Shown: positions 41,616-53,908 of the stretch, one piece after another
How the letters are laid out: every line of letters starts with the position of its first letter
How positions within the stretch are numbered: position 1 is the stretch's first letter
Source of the DNA: Zygnema cylindricum
Lineage: Eukaryota; Streptophyta; Zygnematophyceae; Zygnematales; Zygnemataceae
NCBI GenBank assembly: GCA_037447655.1
Contig: JBBHKE010000790.1
Location: forward strand, 126,001-190,000
Direction of reading: 5' to 3'
Length of the DNA stretch: 64,000 nt
Position numbers and translations under genes: made by a program
The notes under the pieces: model-generated
Told to the model about the DNA's origin: nothing
Databases searched by the model: none
The model's input: only the letters and a program-made list of their open reading frames with translations

Positions 41616-42751
41616 GTTCACATTTACGCTCGCATGAAATTCACTAAATGGGTGTCACCATGTATCAAAGTTTGACTTTCTACTTTCGTTTTCTCCCAAA
41701 ATTTAGTCTCCAAAGATAAGTTATTTTGCCGTACGGAAAATCACTTTTACCACATTACTTTTCTCATAGTAGAATGAACGTCAATTCAATAATTTGAATG
41801 TACTCTATGTTTGTTGTCTTTTGCAATCATTTTGGCGTTTTCCTCTATTTTACCCCTAGGCAAGAGAATCTAGCTCTTCACAAATTTTTATCAACAATCA
41901 CCTCACGAGGTGATTTTAGTTAAAATATCACCCAAACAACAAATGACAAACGTTTCACGCAAGTTTAAGACGAGGGAGACTACTTGTTATTTTTCTCTAT
42001 ACTCGTCACACGCATGTACTAAAAAAATTTGCAGGGGTCTCGAACATCCAATTTTATTCATGGGTCCTTTGAATTTTTACACACCTTCATCGCCTCTCCT
42101 GTCCCCTTGTCACACTATCGCTTTATCTCACACTTTTTAGAATAAGGCAGAACAATAGTAGTCTGAAATGAAAGATATTTGAAAATAATTATTTTGACTA
42201 CCTTTAAGTATATTTTTACCGCACGGCAAGTGAGTAAAGTCGAAAAACATGGAGGATAGTTCTTAACGTTACTTAGTGAAAGGTAAATTTTTATTGGTTA
42301 GAAAATGCTACGTAGTTAGTCAAAGATTTCGTATACATTTACATTGATCAGTCGAAGTCGCAGCTGATCAATGATTCACCTACGTGAAAACCTGTTCAAC
42401 GGAGCGTTAACTCTAGCCTAGCTGGTTCAGGGCGAGAATGGGTAAATTGCGAAGTCGAAAAGAAGGGAAGCAATTTTTTTCCTTAGAAATGTTTCTCGAA
42501 ATTCGTGATTAAAATTGGCCCTGAGCAAATAATGCCAAAATGGGGTAATGGCTTATTTGCATTGAACTCTCTAACTAACTATTAGTGTTTCAATTGTTAG
42601 GAGTGGGGATTACTTAAGAGAGAAGTGTAGTGGAAAGAGACTTTAAAAGAAGGGTTCAGTCAAGAGGGCAAGAGACCAAGCTAAATGTTACGTGGACAAA
42701 AGCTTCTTCTTAATAAAAGCTGATTTTTTATGTGGGTGTTTTTAATGAGAA
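41616..42751. other. Stretch without recognised genes or repeats
   Basis: AT-rich sequence right of Copia E. The longest open stretch (41910-42140, plus) has no recognisable motif. A short hairpin (TTGATCAG...CTGATCAA) is at about 42342-42370. It may be the pre-insertion host DNA. Confidence 0.5.
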
Positions 42752-43200
42752 TGTGTGTTTTCTAATTGATAGGATGTATGGTTAAGAGCGACGGCAGTAA
42801 TGGGATTTTCTAAAAGGCAGGGAATCGTATTACATATGGTATCAAAGTTTTGATTAGAAGCCAATGAGAAGCTTTCTCACGCAAAAATTGACAACCGTAA
42901 CTGGTGAGAGTTTCGTGACCGATGAGGGTGCTCTAACCCGTGTAGGTGGAACTACAATGTGAAGTGGTAGGGGATTGGAGGGAGACTAAGTGGTCACATC
43001 GCCAATGGCCGCCGATGAGATGGGGGGCTTAGGTCGTAAGGACTCAGGCAGGGTGGGTCGTGTAGCCACCGTTGAATCTCACTCCAATTTCCTAAAGGCC
43101 AGACAAACATGCCTTCATGTGTGTTTTTCAATTGATAGAATGTATAGTTGAGAGTGAATGCACTAATGGGATTTTCTGAGAAGCAGGTAATCTTGTTACA
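42752..43200 (+). mobile_element. TRIM-like short LTR element (candidate)
   Basis: Two ~83-bp direct repeats (42752-42834 and 43118-43200) start TGTGTG and end TTACA, about 80% alike by eye. Directly after the first, with a TA spacer, comes TGGTATCAAAG (42837-42847), the usual plant initiator-tRNA primer site. The 283-bp interior has no coding capacity. No matching target duplication was seen (GAGAA versus TAAAG), so this remains a candidate. Confidence 0.5.
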
Positions 43201-43275
43201 TAAAGTACATACTTAAAAAAGTTAAATTTTAATAAGTTTTTATAAATTATAAATTTCGTCCATCATAACAGTTAC

Positions 43276-44309
43276 TGTAACTCTGAGACCTCCATAGGTC
43301 CTCAGAGTAGGCAGCTCACACGAAGCCTCTAGGATAAACTTGATCTCATTGTGTTTCAGCAAGAATAACTACCACCCTGGCAAAAAGAAACTCTAACCAC
43401 CTTCAACTTTGTGAAGGCAAGACTCCCTTGAATGGATAGCAAAAAGAATCTTTGAATTTGCTCCTTTGAGCAGTAAGTTATGAAGGGTCAAAGTTGACAT
43501 TTTGTATAGAAGCTCTCTAGGAGAGAGGGTCCAATCTATGAAATTTTTCTAAGTCCTATCTCTCTCTAAAACTCTATCGACTAAAGTACGGCACCAATCA
43601 TAATACTGTATCGTACTGAAAGGTACAAGTGCCAATGTACTTTCTGTACGGCCATTGTACAACATGGCCAACAAGTCGACACATGTCATTTTTGGATTTG
43701 TACGTGTAATCCCCAGAGATGCCGTATTCTAATATGGTTATGCCACGTGTCATTCGATGTGACGTTGACACCAAACCGCCAAAAGAATATTCCACGGTCT
43801 TAGCATGCTTCGCGGCCGTCCGTTTAAAACGGATTTCAATCGTAGCCGTCATAAAAACTTGCGCAATAATTGTTTCGCCTTTGAAACAAATTCTGCGGTA
43901 TCGGTTTCAAATATTCCATAAGCCGTACATTACAAACTATTTCTATGTCCAAATATCCTGTAAATAAAATAGCCTACGTGTATAGATTTATCTAATTATC
44001 AAACCTTCTATCGTATAACCTTTATTCTAGTCTAATTCGCTAAGGATACAGACTACAGGCAACTTTGACGGACATAAGGTACCAGGTTCAAATCTCGGGT
44101 CTGTCAAAAACTATTTTGGTAAATCTACCAATCGAAAGCCTATCCCTATCTTGATAGCATAGGGCGCCATGGTTTTATCTCCCTCTCCAACTTTCATTGA
44201 CTACGATAAGTGTGGAAGTTGGAGTGAGGAGTTAGAGGCTGACTACCTTTGCATCTTTTGTACATTTTACAAAACCTAGAAAATACTAAAATAGCCTTTA
44301 ATTTCTACA
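43276..44309 (-). repeat. K left LTR
   Basis: This 1,034-bp LTR reads TGTAGAAATT from 44309 leftward and ends near GAGTTACA at 43276. It is clearly related to F and A but diverged. A tRNA-like module on the plus strand at 44031-44106 has box B-like GGTTCAAATCTC. By eye roughly a fifth of positions differ from the right LTR, far more than in the coding arms. Confidence 0.88.
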
Positions 44310-47300
44310 CTCCCCTTATTTTCTAGTCACTCTTTGTTTTAGGACCACACTTCTCCCGGCATAAAATTTGTTTAGGAGAAGGCACAGGTTTGGTCATCAT
44401 ATCTGCTACCATTTCACTATCTGGTTTATACTCCAAACTGATTATCTTGATTTCTACTTTCTCCCTAACAAAGCTAATTCTAATGTCCATGTGTTTGGCT
44501 TTAAAGTCATGTTTAGGATTAGCAGAAATGGTAATGTGAGCCTGATTATCACAAAACACTTTTTGCACACCACTCTTAAGATGACCAAGCTCACCAAGCA
44601 AAGACTTGACCCACATTAGTTCTATTACGGTTAAGCAAGAAGCCATGTACTCAGCCTCCATGGTGGACTGAGCAATGACCTTTTGCTGCTTTCAACTTCA
44701 GCAGCAAGCTCCATCACCCACATTCTATACACATCCAGATGTGCATCTCCTCATAGGAGCATCCCCATAGCTGGCATCACTTCAAGTGGTGATGTCAGTA
44801 TTGTTCCCACCCAAATGGAACCATAGATCTCTAGTCCCTATGAGATATATAAGGACTCTTTTAGCTGCCTCCCAATCTTTCTCAGTGGGAGCATTAAGAC
44901 TCCTACTTAGTACTCCTACAGCTGCGGCTATGTCTGGACGGGTACAATTCATGAAATATATTAGGCTACCCACTACTTGTCTATAAAGGATGGTCTGAAT
45001 AAATCTTTTCTCTTCCGAGCCTACCTCATCATCTAAGATTATAACTCCCTCTTCCACACTCCCCTCACTTCCCTTCTTTAATTCCATAAGAGTGGTACAA
45101 CTATTAGCCTTATCCATTTGGAATATTTTTAGCATGTTTCCAATGGCCTCTAGTCTGATTATTTTTCTATCTCTGTCTCTCTTTACCTGAATTCCCAAAA
45201 TATTCCTTGCTTCTCCCTTATCTTTCATCTTAAATCTTTATTTTAGATCATTTTTCAACTTTTTTATTTTATCCATAGATTTACTTAAAACAAGCAAATC
45301 ATCAACATACATTGCAATAAAATAATTCCTTCCTCATCCTCAAACAAATAAATTGAGTGATCTGAGCTGATCCGAATATATCCCAAACCTGTAAAAAACT
45401 CATCGAGCTTCTTGTTCCATTGCCGGGGCGCCTGTTTCAGCACATACAAAGATTTTATCAATCGACATACCTTGCTTTCCTCCCCTTGCTCCACAAATCC
45501 CTCGGGTTGTCACATAAATATTTCCTCTTCTAACTCTCCATGTAGGAAGGCCGTCATGATGTCCCTCTGATGCACTTCCATGTCTTCTGCTGCCGCCATA
45601 CTGAGAAGTATCCGAACCGAAGGAAACATGACGACCGGAGCAAAAGTCTCCTCGTATTCAATTCCCTCTGTCTGGGTAAATCCCTTCGTCACTAACAAAG
45701 CCTTGTAGCGCTCAATGGTGCTATCCGGGTTAAGTTTCGACTTAAATACCCACTAACACCCAATTGGCTTCAAATTAGGAGGACAATCCATCAATTCCCA
45801 TGTATCAGCCGCCATAATTGAGGCCATCTCCTCATTAATGGCTGTCTTCCACCGGTTTCTCTCATTAAAAGTCATTGTCTTATTGTAAGTTTGAGGTTCA
45901 TCGGGGTGAGACATTTTGGTTACCTTATTGTTAACTTGCCTCTTTTGCAGTCTTTTGCTGCTTTTTCTTCCTCCCTCAAACTCGATTGCCGAAATAGATG
46001 GCATTCTTGATTTCTTCCGAAAAGTTTCTACTTCTCCCCCCTCCCTTGCTTCCGGGTCGATTTCCACCACGTATTCCGCTTCGGTTGGGGTTGATACTAC
46101 GGGTTCCACGTTTGGGTCCTTCTCGATCTTATCTGTACATGCAAGATCATCATCTTCTTGAAATCTTGGATAGTTAGGAAGCTCAAAGTCATTAGAATTT
46201 TCTGACTCAAATCTGATTCTGACTCTCTTTGTATGCGTAAAGGGATTTATAGATTTCCCTTCATCCATAACCACTAGATGCTTAACTAGGATAACATCCT
46301 CTCTTTTGAGAACATAGACTCTATATTCTTTTACATGTTCATCATATCCTAGTAGATATCCTAGTTTTCCTTTAGGATCTAACTTCCAATTTAACCGATC
46401 TGTGTCTAAAATGAACACTTGACTAAACATCAGGTATCCGGCCTGTCCATCTCTCATACGGTGTTTGGCCTTTTACTGCTGAAGTAAGAACTCTATTCTT
46501 GAGATTTTTTGCACAGTTCATTGCTTCAGCCCAAAACTTCTTTCCTATCTTCATATCTAACAGCATACTCTTAGCACTATCACTCAGTGTTCTATTTAAT
46601 CTTTCAGCTACACCACTATGCTCAGGATTTTTAGGAACTATCTTTTGGTGTTACACTCCATCTTCTCTCAGAAAATCCTCAAACCGGTTAGAGGTATACT
46701 CTCCACCATTGTCACTCCTTACTCTCTTGATTGAGTTTTCATGGAGTTTTTCACTCCATGCTTTATATTGTCTAAAACATTCCTAAGCCGCTGACTTTTT
46801 TTTCAAAAAATACACCCTAGAATATCGAGACCAATCATCGGTGATAGTCATCATAAATCTCTTCCCCCCGGATGATGGCACTCTGGCGCCTCCGAAATAT
46901 CTGTGTGTACCAAATCTAGAAATCTTTTCTCCTTTATAGGTAGCAGTTTCTGGGAAGGGTAACCTGTGTGCTTTACCTTGAGCACATCCACTACAATCAC
47001 TTAGATTCTCACTTTAACCAAACTGAATCCCTTCCACTACTCCCATCTTTTTCATCTCTCTTAACTTATCTAGATTGACATGCCCAAGCCTCTTATGCCA
47101 CAACATTATATCATAAACACCAACATAATAAAGTTTTTTTTCATTGCTTAAAATCAGCCTAAACATCCCTTGGGTACCTTTTTCAGCAGTAAAATAAACT
47201 TACTCCTCAAAACTAGCAGTAAAGACTCCTTTCCTAGTGCTAGCATCAAAACCCTTATCATCTAATACAGATGTAGTGATGAGGTTTTTGTTCAGCTCCG

Positions 47301-47590
47301 GAATAAACAATACATCAGAGAATGTAACTATGGATGTCTTTCCTTCTACTAACACTTTTAGATTTACCTATCCTACAAGAGTAGTACTGACTATCCTCCC
47401 ATCCCCGTACTCTATCTCTACGGTGGGAATCTTTCTTTTCTTAGTGAAAAGGTGTTTATCTTTACACAGGTGCATGGATGCATCTGAGTCTACAATCCAG
47501 CCTGCTTCACCTTTTAATCCACCGAAAGCACATTTTAGCTTTTGTGGAATTTTGGACCTCGTTTTTTGCTTCCAACTCCTTATTCAATAG
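44310..47590 (-). pseudogene. K left arm: protease, integrase, RT and RNase H
   Basis: From 47590 leftward: acidic linker, a protease site with DSDASMH (Gly replaced by Asp), a degenerate zinc domain near 46970-47110, and an integrase core with RSDNGGEYTS and a changed PEHSGVAERLNR (46560-46700). Then GYDEHVKEYRVYVL and the linker (45753-46457), RT with LHGELEEEIFM (45510-45698) and LKQAPRQW (45285-45494) ending in a frameshift at the YVDD codons. RTase/RNase H join 44782-45228 and RNase H 44323-44661 (ESTMEAEYMASC-type, CDNQAHITIS). Multiple lesions, many shared with the right arm. Confidence 0.85.
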
Positions 47591-47747
47591 TCGTTAATAT
47601 CCAGTTCCTATTAGTGTGACCGTCTCCTTCTTCTTTCCTTTGTCTACCACCTCCCATTCCTTTGTCTCCTTTGTTAAAGATGGATTTGCATCTCTAGTGA
47701 ATTTGCCTCTTGTAAACCCCGGAGGAATCCCAAGACTTGATGAACTC
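47591..47747 (-). pseudogene. K spacer: internal gag fragment
   Basis: The minus strand encodes SLGIPPGFTRGKF and TKETKEWEVVDKGKKKE, matching the gag stretch of A and F after the VSGRLGRP segment. It joins the left arm at the acidic linker, so most of gag (including the zinc knuckle) is deleted. It marks the centre of the palindrome. Confidence 0.8.
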
Positions 47748-50700
47748 CTATTGGATAAGGAGTTGGAAGCAAAAAACGAGGTCGAAATTCCACAAAAGCT
47801 AAAATTTGCTTTCGGTGGATTAAAAGGTGAAGCAGGCTGGATTGTAGACTCAGATGCATCCATGCACCTGTGTAAAGATAAACACCTTTTCACTAAGAAA
47901 AGAAAGATTCCCACCGTAGAGATAGAGTACGGGGATGGGAGGATAGTCAGTACTACTCTTGTAGGATAGGTAAATCTAAAAGTGTTAGTAGAAGGAAAGA
48001 CATCCATAGTTACATTCTCTGATGTATTGTTTATTCCGGGGCTGAACAAAAACCTCATCACTACATCTGTATTAGATGATAAGGGTTTTGATGCTAGCAC
48101 TAGGAAAGGAGTCTTTACTGCTAGTTTTGAGGAGTAAGTTTATTTTACTGCTGAAAAAGGTACCCAAGGGATGTTTAGGCTGATTTTAAGCAATGAAAAA
48201 AAACTTTATTATGTTGGTGTTTATGATATAATGTTGTGGCATAAGAGGCTTGGGCATGTCAATCTAGATAAGTTAAGAGAGATGAAAAAGATGGGAGTAG
48301 TGGAAGGGATTCAGTTTGGTTAAAGTGAGAATCTAAGTGATTGTAGTGGATGTGCTCAAGGTAAAGCACACAGGTTACCCTTCCCAGAAACTGCTACCTA
48401 TAAAGGAGAAAAGATTTCTAGATTTGGTACACACAGATATTTCGGAGGCGCCAGAGTGCCATCATCCGGGGGGAACAGATTTATGATGACTATCACCGAT
48501 GATTGGTCTCGATATTCTAGGGTGTATTTTTTGAAAAAAAAGTCAGCGGCTTAGGAATGTTTTAGACAATATAAAGCATGGAGTGAAAAACTCCATGAAA
48601 ACTCAATCAAGAGAGTAAGGAGTGACAATGGTGGAGAGTATACCTCTAACCGGTTTGAGGATTTTCTGAGAGAAGATGGAGTGCAACACCAAAAGATAGT
48701 TCCTAAAAATCCTGAGCATAGTGGTGTAGCTGAAAGATTAAATAGAACATTGAGTGATAGTGCTAAGAGTATGCTGTTAGATATGAAGATAGGAAAGAAG
48801 TTTTGGGCTGAAGCAATGAACTGTGCAAAAAATCTCAAGAATAGAGTTCTTACTTCAGCAGTAAAAGGCCAAAAACCGTATGAGAGATGGACAGGCTGGA
48901 TACCTGATGTTTCACACAAAGGTTTTTGGGTAGTCAAGTGTTCATTTTAGACACAGATCGGTTAAAGTGGAAGTTAGATCCTAAAGGAAAACTAGGATAT
49001 CTACTAGGATATGATGAACATGTAAAAGAATATAGAGTCTATGTTCTCAAAAGAGAGGATGTTATCCTAGTTAAGCATCTAGTGGTTATGGATGAAGGGA
49101 AATCTATAAATCCCTTTACGCATACAAAGAGAGTCAGAATCAGATTTGAGTCAGAAAATTCTAATGACTTTGAGCTTCCTAACTATCCAAGATTTCAAGA
49201 AGATGATGATCTTGCAAGTACAGATAAGATCGAGAAGGACCCAAACGTTGAACCCGTAGTATCAACCCCAACCGAAGCGGAATACGTGGTGGAAATCGAC
49301 CCGGAAGCAAGGGAGGGGAGAGAAGTAGAAACTTTTCGGAAAGAAATCAAGAATGCCATCTATTTCGACAATCGAGTTTGAGGGAGGAAGAAAAAGCAGC
49401 AAAAGACTGCAAGAGAGGCAAGTTAACAATAAGGTAACCAAAATGTCTCACCCCGATGAACCTCAAACTTACAATGAGACAATGACTTTTCATGAGAGAA
49501 ACCGGTGGAAGACAGCCATTAATGAGGAGATGGCCTCAATTATGGCGGCTGATACATGAGAATTGATGGATTGTCATCCTAATTTGAAGCTAATTGGGTG
49601 TTAGTGGGTATTTAAGTTGAAACTTAACCCGGATAGCACCATTGAGCGCTACAAGGCTTTGTTAGTGACGAAGGGATTTACCCAGACAGAGGGAATTGAA
49701 TACGAGGAGACTTTTGCTCCGGTCGTCAGGTTTCCTTCGGTTCGGATACTTCTCAGTATGGCGGCAGCAGAAGACATGGAAGTGCATCAGATGGACATCA
49801 TGACGGCCTTCCTACATGGAGAGTTAGAAGAGGAAATATTTTTGTGACAACCCGAGGGATTTGTGGAGAAAGGGGAGGAAAGCAAGGTATGTCGATTGAT
49901 AAAATCTTTGTATGTGCTGAAACAGGCGCCCCGGCAATGGAACAAGAAGCTCGATGAGTTTTTTACAGGTTTGGGATATATTCGGATCAGCTCAGATCAC
50001 TCAATTTATTTGTTTGAGGATGAGGAAGGAATTATTTTATTGCAATGTATGTTGATGATTTGCTTGTTTTAAGTAAATCTATGGATAAAATAAAAAAGTT
50101 GAAAAATGATCTAAAATAAAGATTTAAAATGAAGGATAAGGGAGAAGCAAGGAATATTTTGGGAATTCAGGTAAAGAGAGACAGAGATAGAAAAATAATC
50201 AGACTAGAGGCCATTGGAAACATGCTAAAAATATTCCAAATGGATAAGGCTAATAGTTGTACCACTCTTATGGAATTAAAGAAGGGAAGTGAGGGGAGTG
50301 TGGAAGAGGGAGTTATAATCTTAGATGATGAGGTAGGCTCGGAAGAGAAAAGATTTATTCAGACCATCCTTTATAGACAAGTAGTGGGTAGCCTAATATA
50401 TTTCATGAATTGTACCCGTCCAGACATAGCCGCAGCTGTAGGAGTACTAAGTAGGAGTCTTAATGCTCCCACTGAGAAAGATTGGGAGGCAGCTAAAAGA
50501 GTCCTTATATATCTCATAGGGACTAGAGATCTTTGGTTCCATTTGGGTGGGAACAATACTGACATCACCACTTGAAGTGATGCCAGCTATGGGGATGCTC
50601 CTATAAGGAGATGCACATCTGGATGTGTATAGAATGTGGGTGATGGAGCTTGCTGCTGAAGTTGAAAGCAGCAAAAGGTCATTGCTCAGTCCACCATGGA

Positions 50701-51046
50701 GGCTGAGTACATGGCTTCTTGCTTAACCGTAATAGAACTAATGTGGGTCAAGTCTTTGCTTGGTGAGCTTGGTCATCTTAAGAGTGGTTTTGCAAAAAGT
50801 GTTTTTGTTATAATCAGGCTAACATTACCATTTCTGCTAATCCTAAACATTACTTTAAAGCCAAACACATGGACATTAGACTTAGCTTTGTAACGGAGAA
50901 AGTAGAAAACAAGATAATCAGTTTGGAGTATAAACCAGATAGTGAAATGGTACTAGATATGATGACCAAACCTGTGCCTTCCCCTATACAAATTTTCTGC
51001 ACGAAGAAGTGTGGTCTTAAAATAAAGAGTGACTAGAAAATAAGGG
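47748..51046 (+). pseudogene. K right arm: protease, integrase, RT and RNase H
   Basis: This is an inverted copy of the left arm. The protease site reads VDSDASMHLC (47830-47870), again with Asp for the catalytic-loop Gly. Integrase core 48551-48950 with PEHSGVAERLNR; linker 48926-49381; RT 49617-49847 and 49863-50072, the latter running out of frame at the YVDD codons exactly as in the left arm. Frame 50129-50575 is identical in all 148 residues to its left-arm partner. Beyond 50760 the two arms differ increasingly (extra one-base changes in RNase H). A purine tract precedes the LTR. Confidence 0.88.
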
Positions 51047-51049
51047 GAG

Positions 51050-52084
51050 TGTAGAAATAAAAGGTTATATTAGTATTTTATAGGTTATGTAAAATACACA
51101 AAAGAAGCATAGGTTGTCTGCCTCTAACTCCTCTCTCCAGCTCCCACACTTGACGCAGTTACTACAAGTTGGAGAGGGAGATACAGCCATGGCCGCGTAT
51201 GCTATCCAGACGGGGACAGACATTAGATTTGTAGATTTACCAAAACAAATATTGATAGACCCGAGATTTGAGCCTGGTACGTGCTGTCCATCACAGCCGG
51301 AGGTAGCCGATAGCCTTAGCGAATTAGTCGAAGATCATGGTTTTATGATATAGGGTTTGATAATTATATAAATATTGACACGTAGGCTATTTCATTTAAC
51401 GGGATATTTGGATATAGATACAGTTTGTGTTGTAGGGCGTATGGAACATCAGAAACAAATACCACGCACTTTGTTTCGAAGGCAAAACAAATATCGCGCA
51501 AGTATTTATGACGGCTACGATTGAAATCCCATTTAATCGAAAAGCAGCAAAGCATGCCAAGATCGCGGAATAGGGTTTCGGCGGTTTGCGGTCGGCGTCA
51601 CATCGATTCACACATGGCACAACCATATTGGATTACGGCATCTCCGGAGATTACAAGAACGAATCCAAAAATGACATGTGTCGACTTGTTCGCCATGTCC
51701 TACAATGGTCGTACAAAAAGTACACCGGCACCTGTTCCTTTCTGTACAACACAGTATTATTATTGGTGCCCTACTTTAGTTGATATATTCTTAGAGAGAG
51801 ATAGGACTTAGAATAATTTGATAGATTCAACCCTCTCTCCCAGAGAGCTTGTGTACAAAAGGTCAACTTTGACCCTCCATGGCTTTCTGCTCATGGGAGC
51901 GAATTTAGAGATTGTTTTTGCTATAGACTCAGGGGAGTCTTGCCTTCACGGGGTTGAAGGTTGTTAGAGTTTTTGTTTGCCAGGGTGGCAGTTATTCTCG
52001 GTGAAACACAAAGGGGTCAGGGCTATCCTAGAGGCTTCGTGTGAGCTGCCTACTCTGAGGACCTATGGAGGTCTCAGAGTTGCA
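51050..52084 (+). repeat. K right LTR
   Basis: This 1,035-bp LTR runs from TGTAGAAATAAAAGG to GAGTTGCA. A tRNA-like module is at 51259-51331 (minus). The leader hairpins are partly eroded (GACTC-AGGG-GAGTC kept at 51927-51940). Confidence 0.88.
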
Positions 52085-53908
52085 GTGCTCAAATCTTAAA
52101 AGTGTGCCTCGCAGATTACGTTTCATCTTTCGGCCTTACAAGCAAGACCAAGGATGAATACCACAAACGTTTCCAATAAAAATAGTTAATTGTATAAAAA
52201 TTATTGTCTTAAAATTGAGTGGGGTTGTTATTTTGTAGTCCATTTTTGGGCACTATTTTTGGTTCAATAAAGTTTTTTCATTCAACAATTTCACAAAATA
52301 GAATCAAGTAACATGATTCATGATTTCCCAAGAGTTACGGACTTAGGTGCTCCGTTATTCGTCAAAGTACGGGTTTCTTTCTATCTTTGTCCCCATAAAA
52401 TTTGCGCCGTATCGATAAAACATATAGACGTACAAATAAAGAGACTAAAATTGAAGAATATTATGCATCATGCACAAACTTAGAATGCAATACATGTTGT
52501 TGTCTTGTGTTTTTTGACCCACGGCCACGTCATGCCACGTCTTTTCCAAATTTTAGCTTATAACACATCGGAGAGGTGTTATACACTAACTTTTCAACGA
52601 ACCACAAATTAGAAAATACCTTCGTACGTTTCAGAGAATTTCCAAAGTTTTTGATGAGGAGAAGTACATGATTTTTTTCTTTTTTTACCATTTGCATCTA
52701 GCATTGATTTTTATTTTACAACGATCTCAAAAAATTATGTCATTTTAAGAAAACGTGAAGAATCTATGAGGCCGCCACTCCAACTCGCCTAATTGCAAAT
52801 GCATCTTCTTCAACCATAAACAACACAAGATTGAAAGTAGTACGTCTACTATGTCAAGCAAAGACATGCAACGTCACAAGCAATTTCAAAAAAACCACTA
52901 TGACAACACAAATTTATAGACTTTTACAGCCGTCACAGACATTGTCGGCTTTACAATTGTCACAAACTTAAGCAACGATTTTGTTTTTTTGCATTGAGAA
53001 ACAATAAAAACGTATGCGGAAAATATTCTCTAAACACAAAATAAGTTTATTACATTGCGATTATATACGGACGGTGTAGATCGTGTCATTACTCTCCATG
53101 TTGTTTTATGTACGACGAACTAAAGACACATGCATTTTTTCTGGTAAACCACCATTTAGGTTGCTTTTGATGCGTTGGTTAAAATGTAGCACGAAAAAGA
53201 CAAGTAGATCATCGTTTATAGACATCGTTGCAAGGAAATAAATAAAAAGACAACAAACTTTCTTAGGTGTAGACAAAGTCAAATATTACATTTGTATCCT
53301 ACTTTTTATTCTGTAAAGCAACTTAAAATAAAACAACAATATGTTCAAAGGTTGTTTTATTACGATTAGTTTTATTTTTCCCTCTAAATTAAAATAAAAA
53401 AACAACTTGTCCAAGTGTACCCCATTTGTGTTATTTGTCGTTGATTTTGACAGACATGGCTTTAAGTACTCCCCAAATCGAAAACTAAACCCAAGATCTC
53501 ACTTACATTAATGGTCTAAACATGGACAATTTCTTTTAAGAATGCACCCTAATTTGCAAGATTGAACACATACTATTTACTTTTTGAAAACATTGTACTT
53601 TACATGCATACAATACAATAAAATACTCACCAATATACATATTGACATGAAAATCAAACACGAAAGCTAAACGAGATAAAAAGGTTTACAATTTTCAAAA
53701 CAAACGATGCACCTTTTAAACAAGTATGTTAAGGGACAAATGGCACACTACACTATTTATCGCTATTTTTGTTGATAACCCCATTTTTTTCATGACTTTT
53801 TATAGACCAAAATCATAAGTTAGTATGATTAACAATAAAATAGAATTAAAGTTAATATATAAAGTTTTTTGTTTAATCTTAACCACTTTATATTATGTTC
53901 GTGAAAAT
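52085..53908. other. AT-rich stretch without recognised features
   Basis: No open frame longer than about 60 codons and no repeat of the window's families was seen. Homopolymer runs and A/T-rich words dominate. Confidence 0.5.

Larger units (their letters stand above)
43276..52084. mobile_element. Inverted duplication (palindrome) of a defective Copia element K
   Basis: Two arms, 43276-47590 (minus) and 47748-52084 (plus), are inverted copies, each running from an acidic gag linker through pol to a 3' LTR that faces outward. A 157-bp spacer (47591-47747) holds part of gag. There is no 5' LTR or primer site. Both arms share the same lesions, including a one-base loss just before the YVDD codons and a missing segment of a few codons before EAIGNML. 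Flanks GTTAC and GTGCT do not form a clear target duplication. Confidence 0.9.

Noticed and set aside
43271-52089. Target-site duplication around the palindrome K
   Set aside because: GTTAC and GTGCT share only two of five positions; no other flanking direct repeat is evident.
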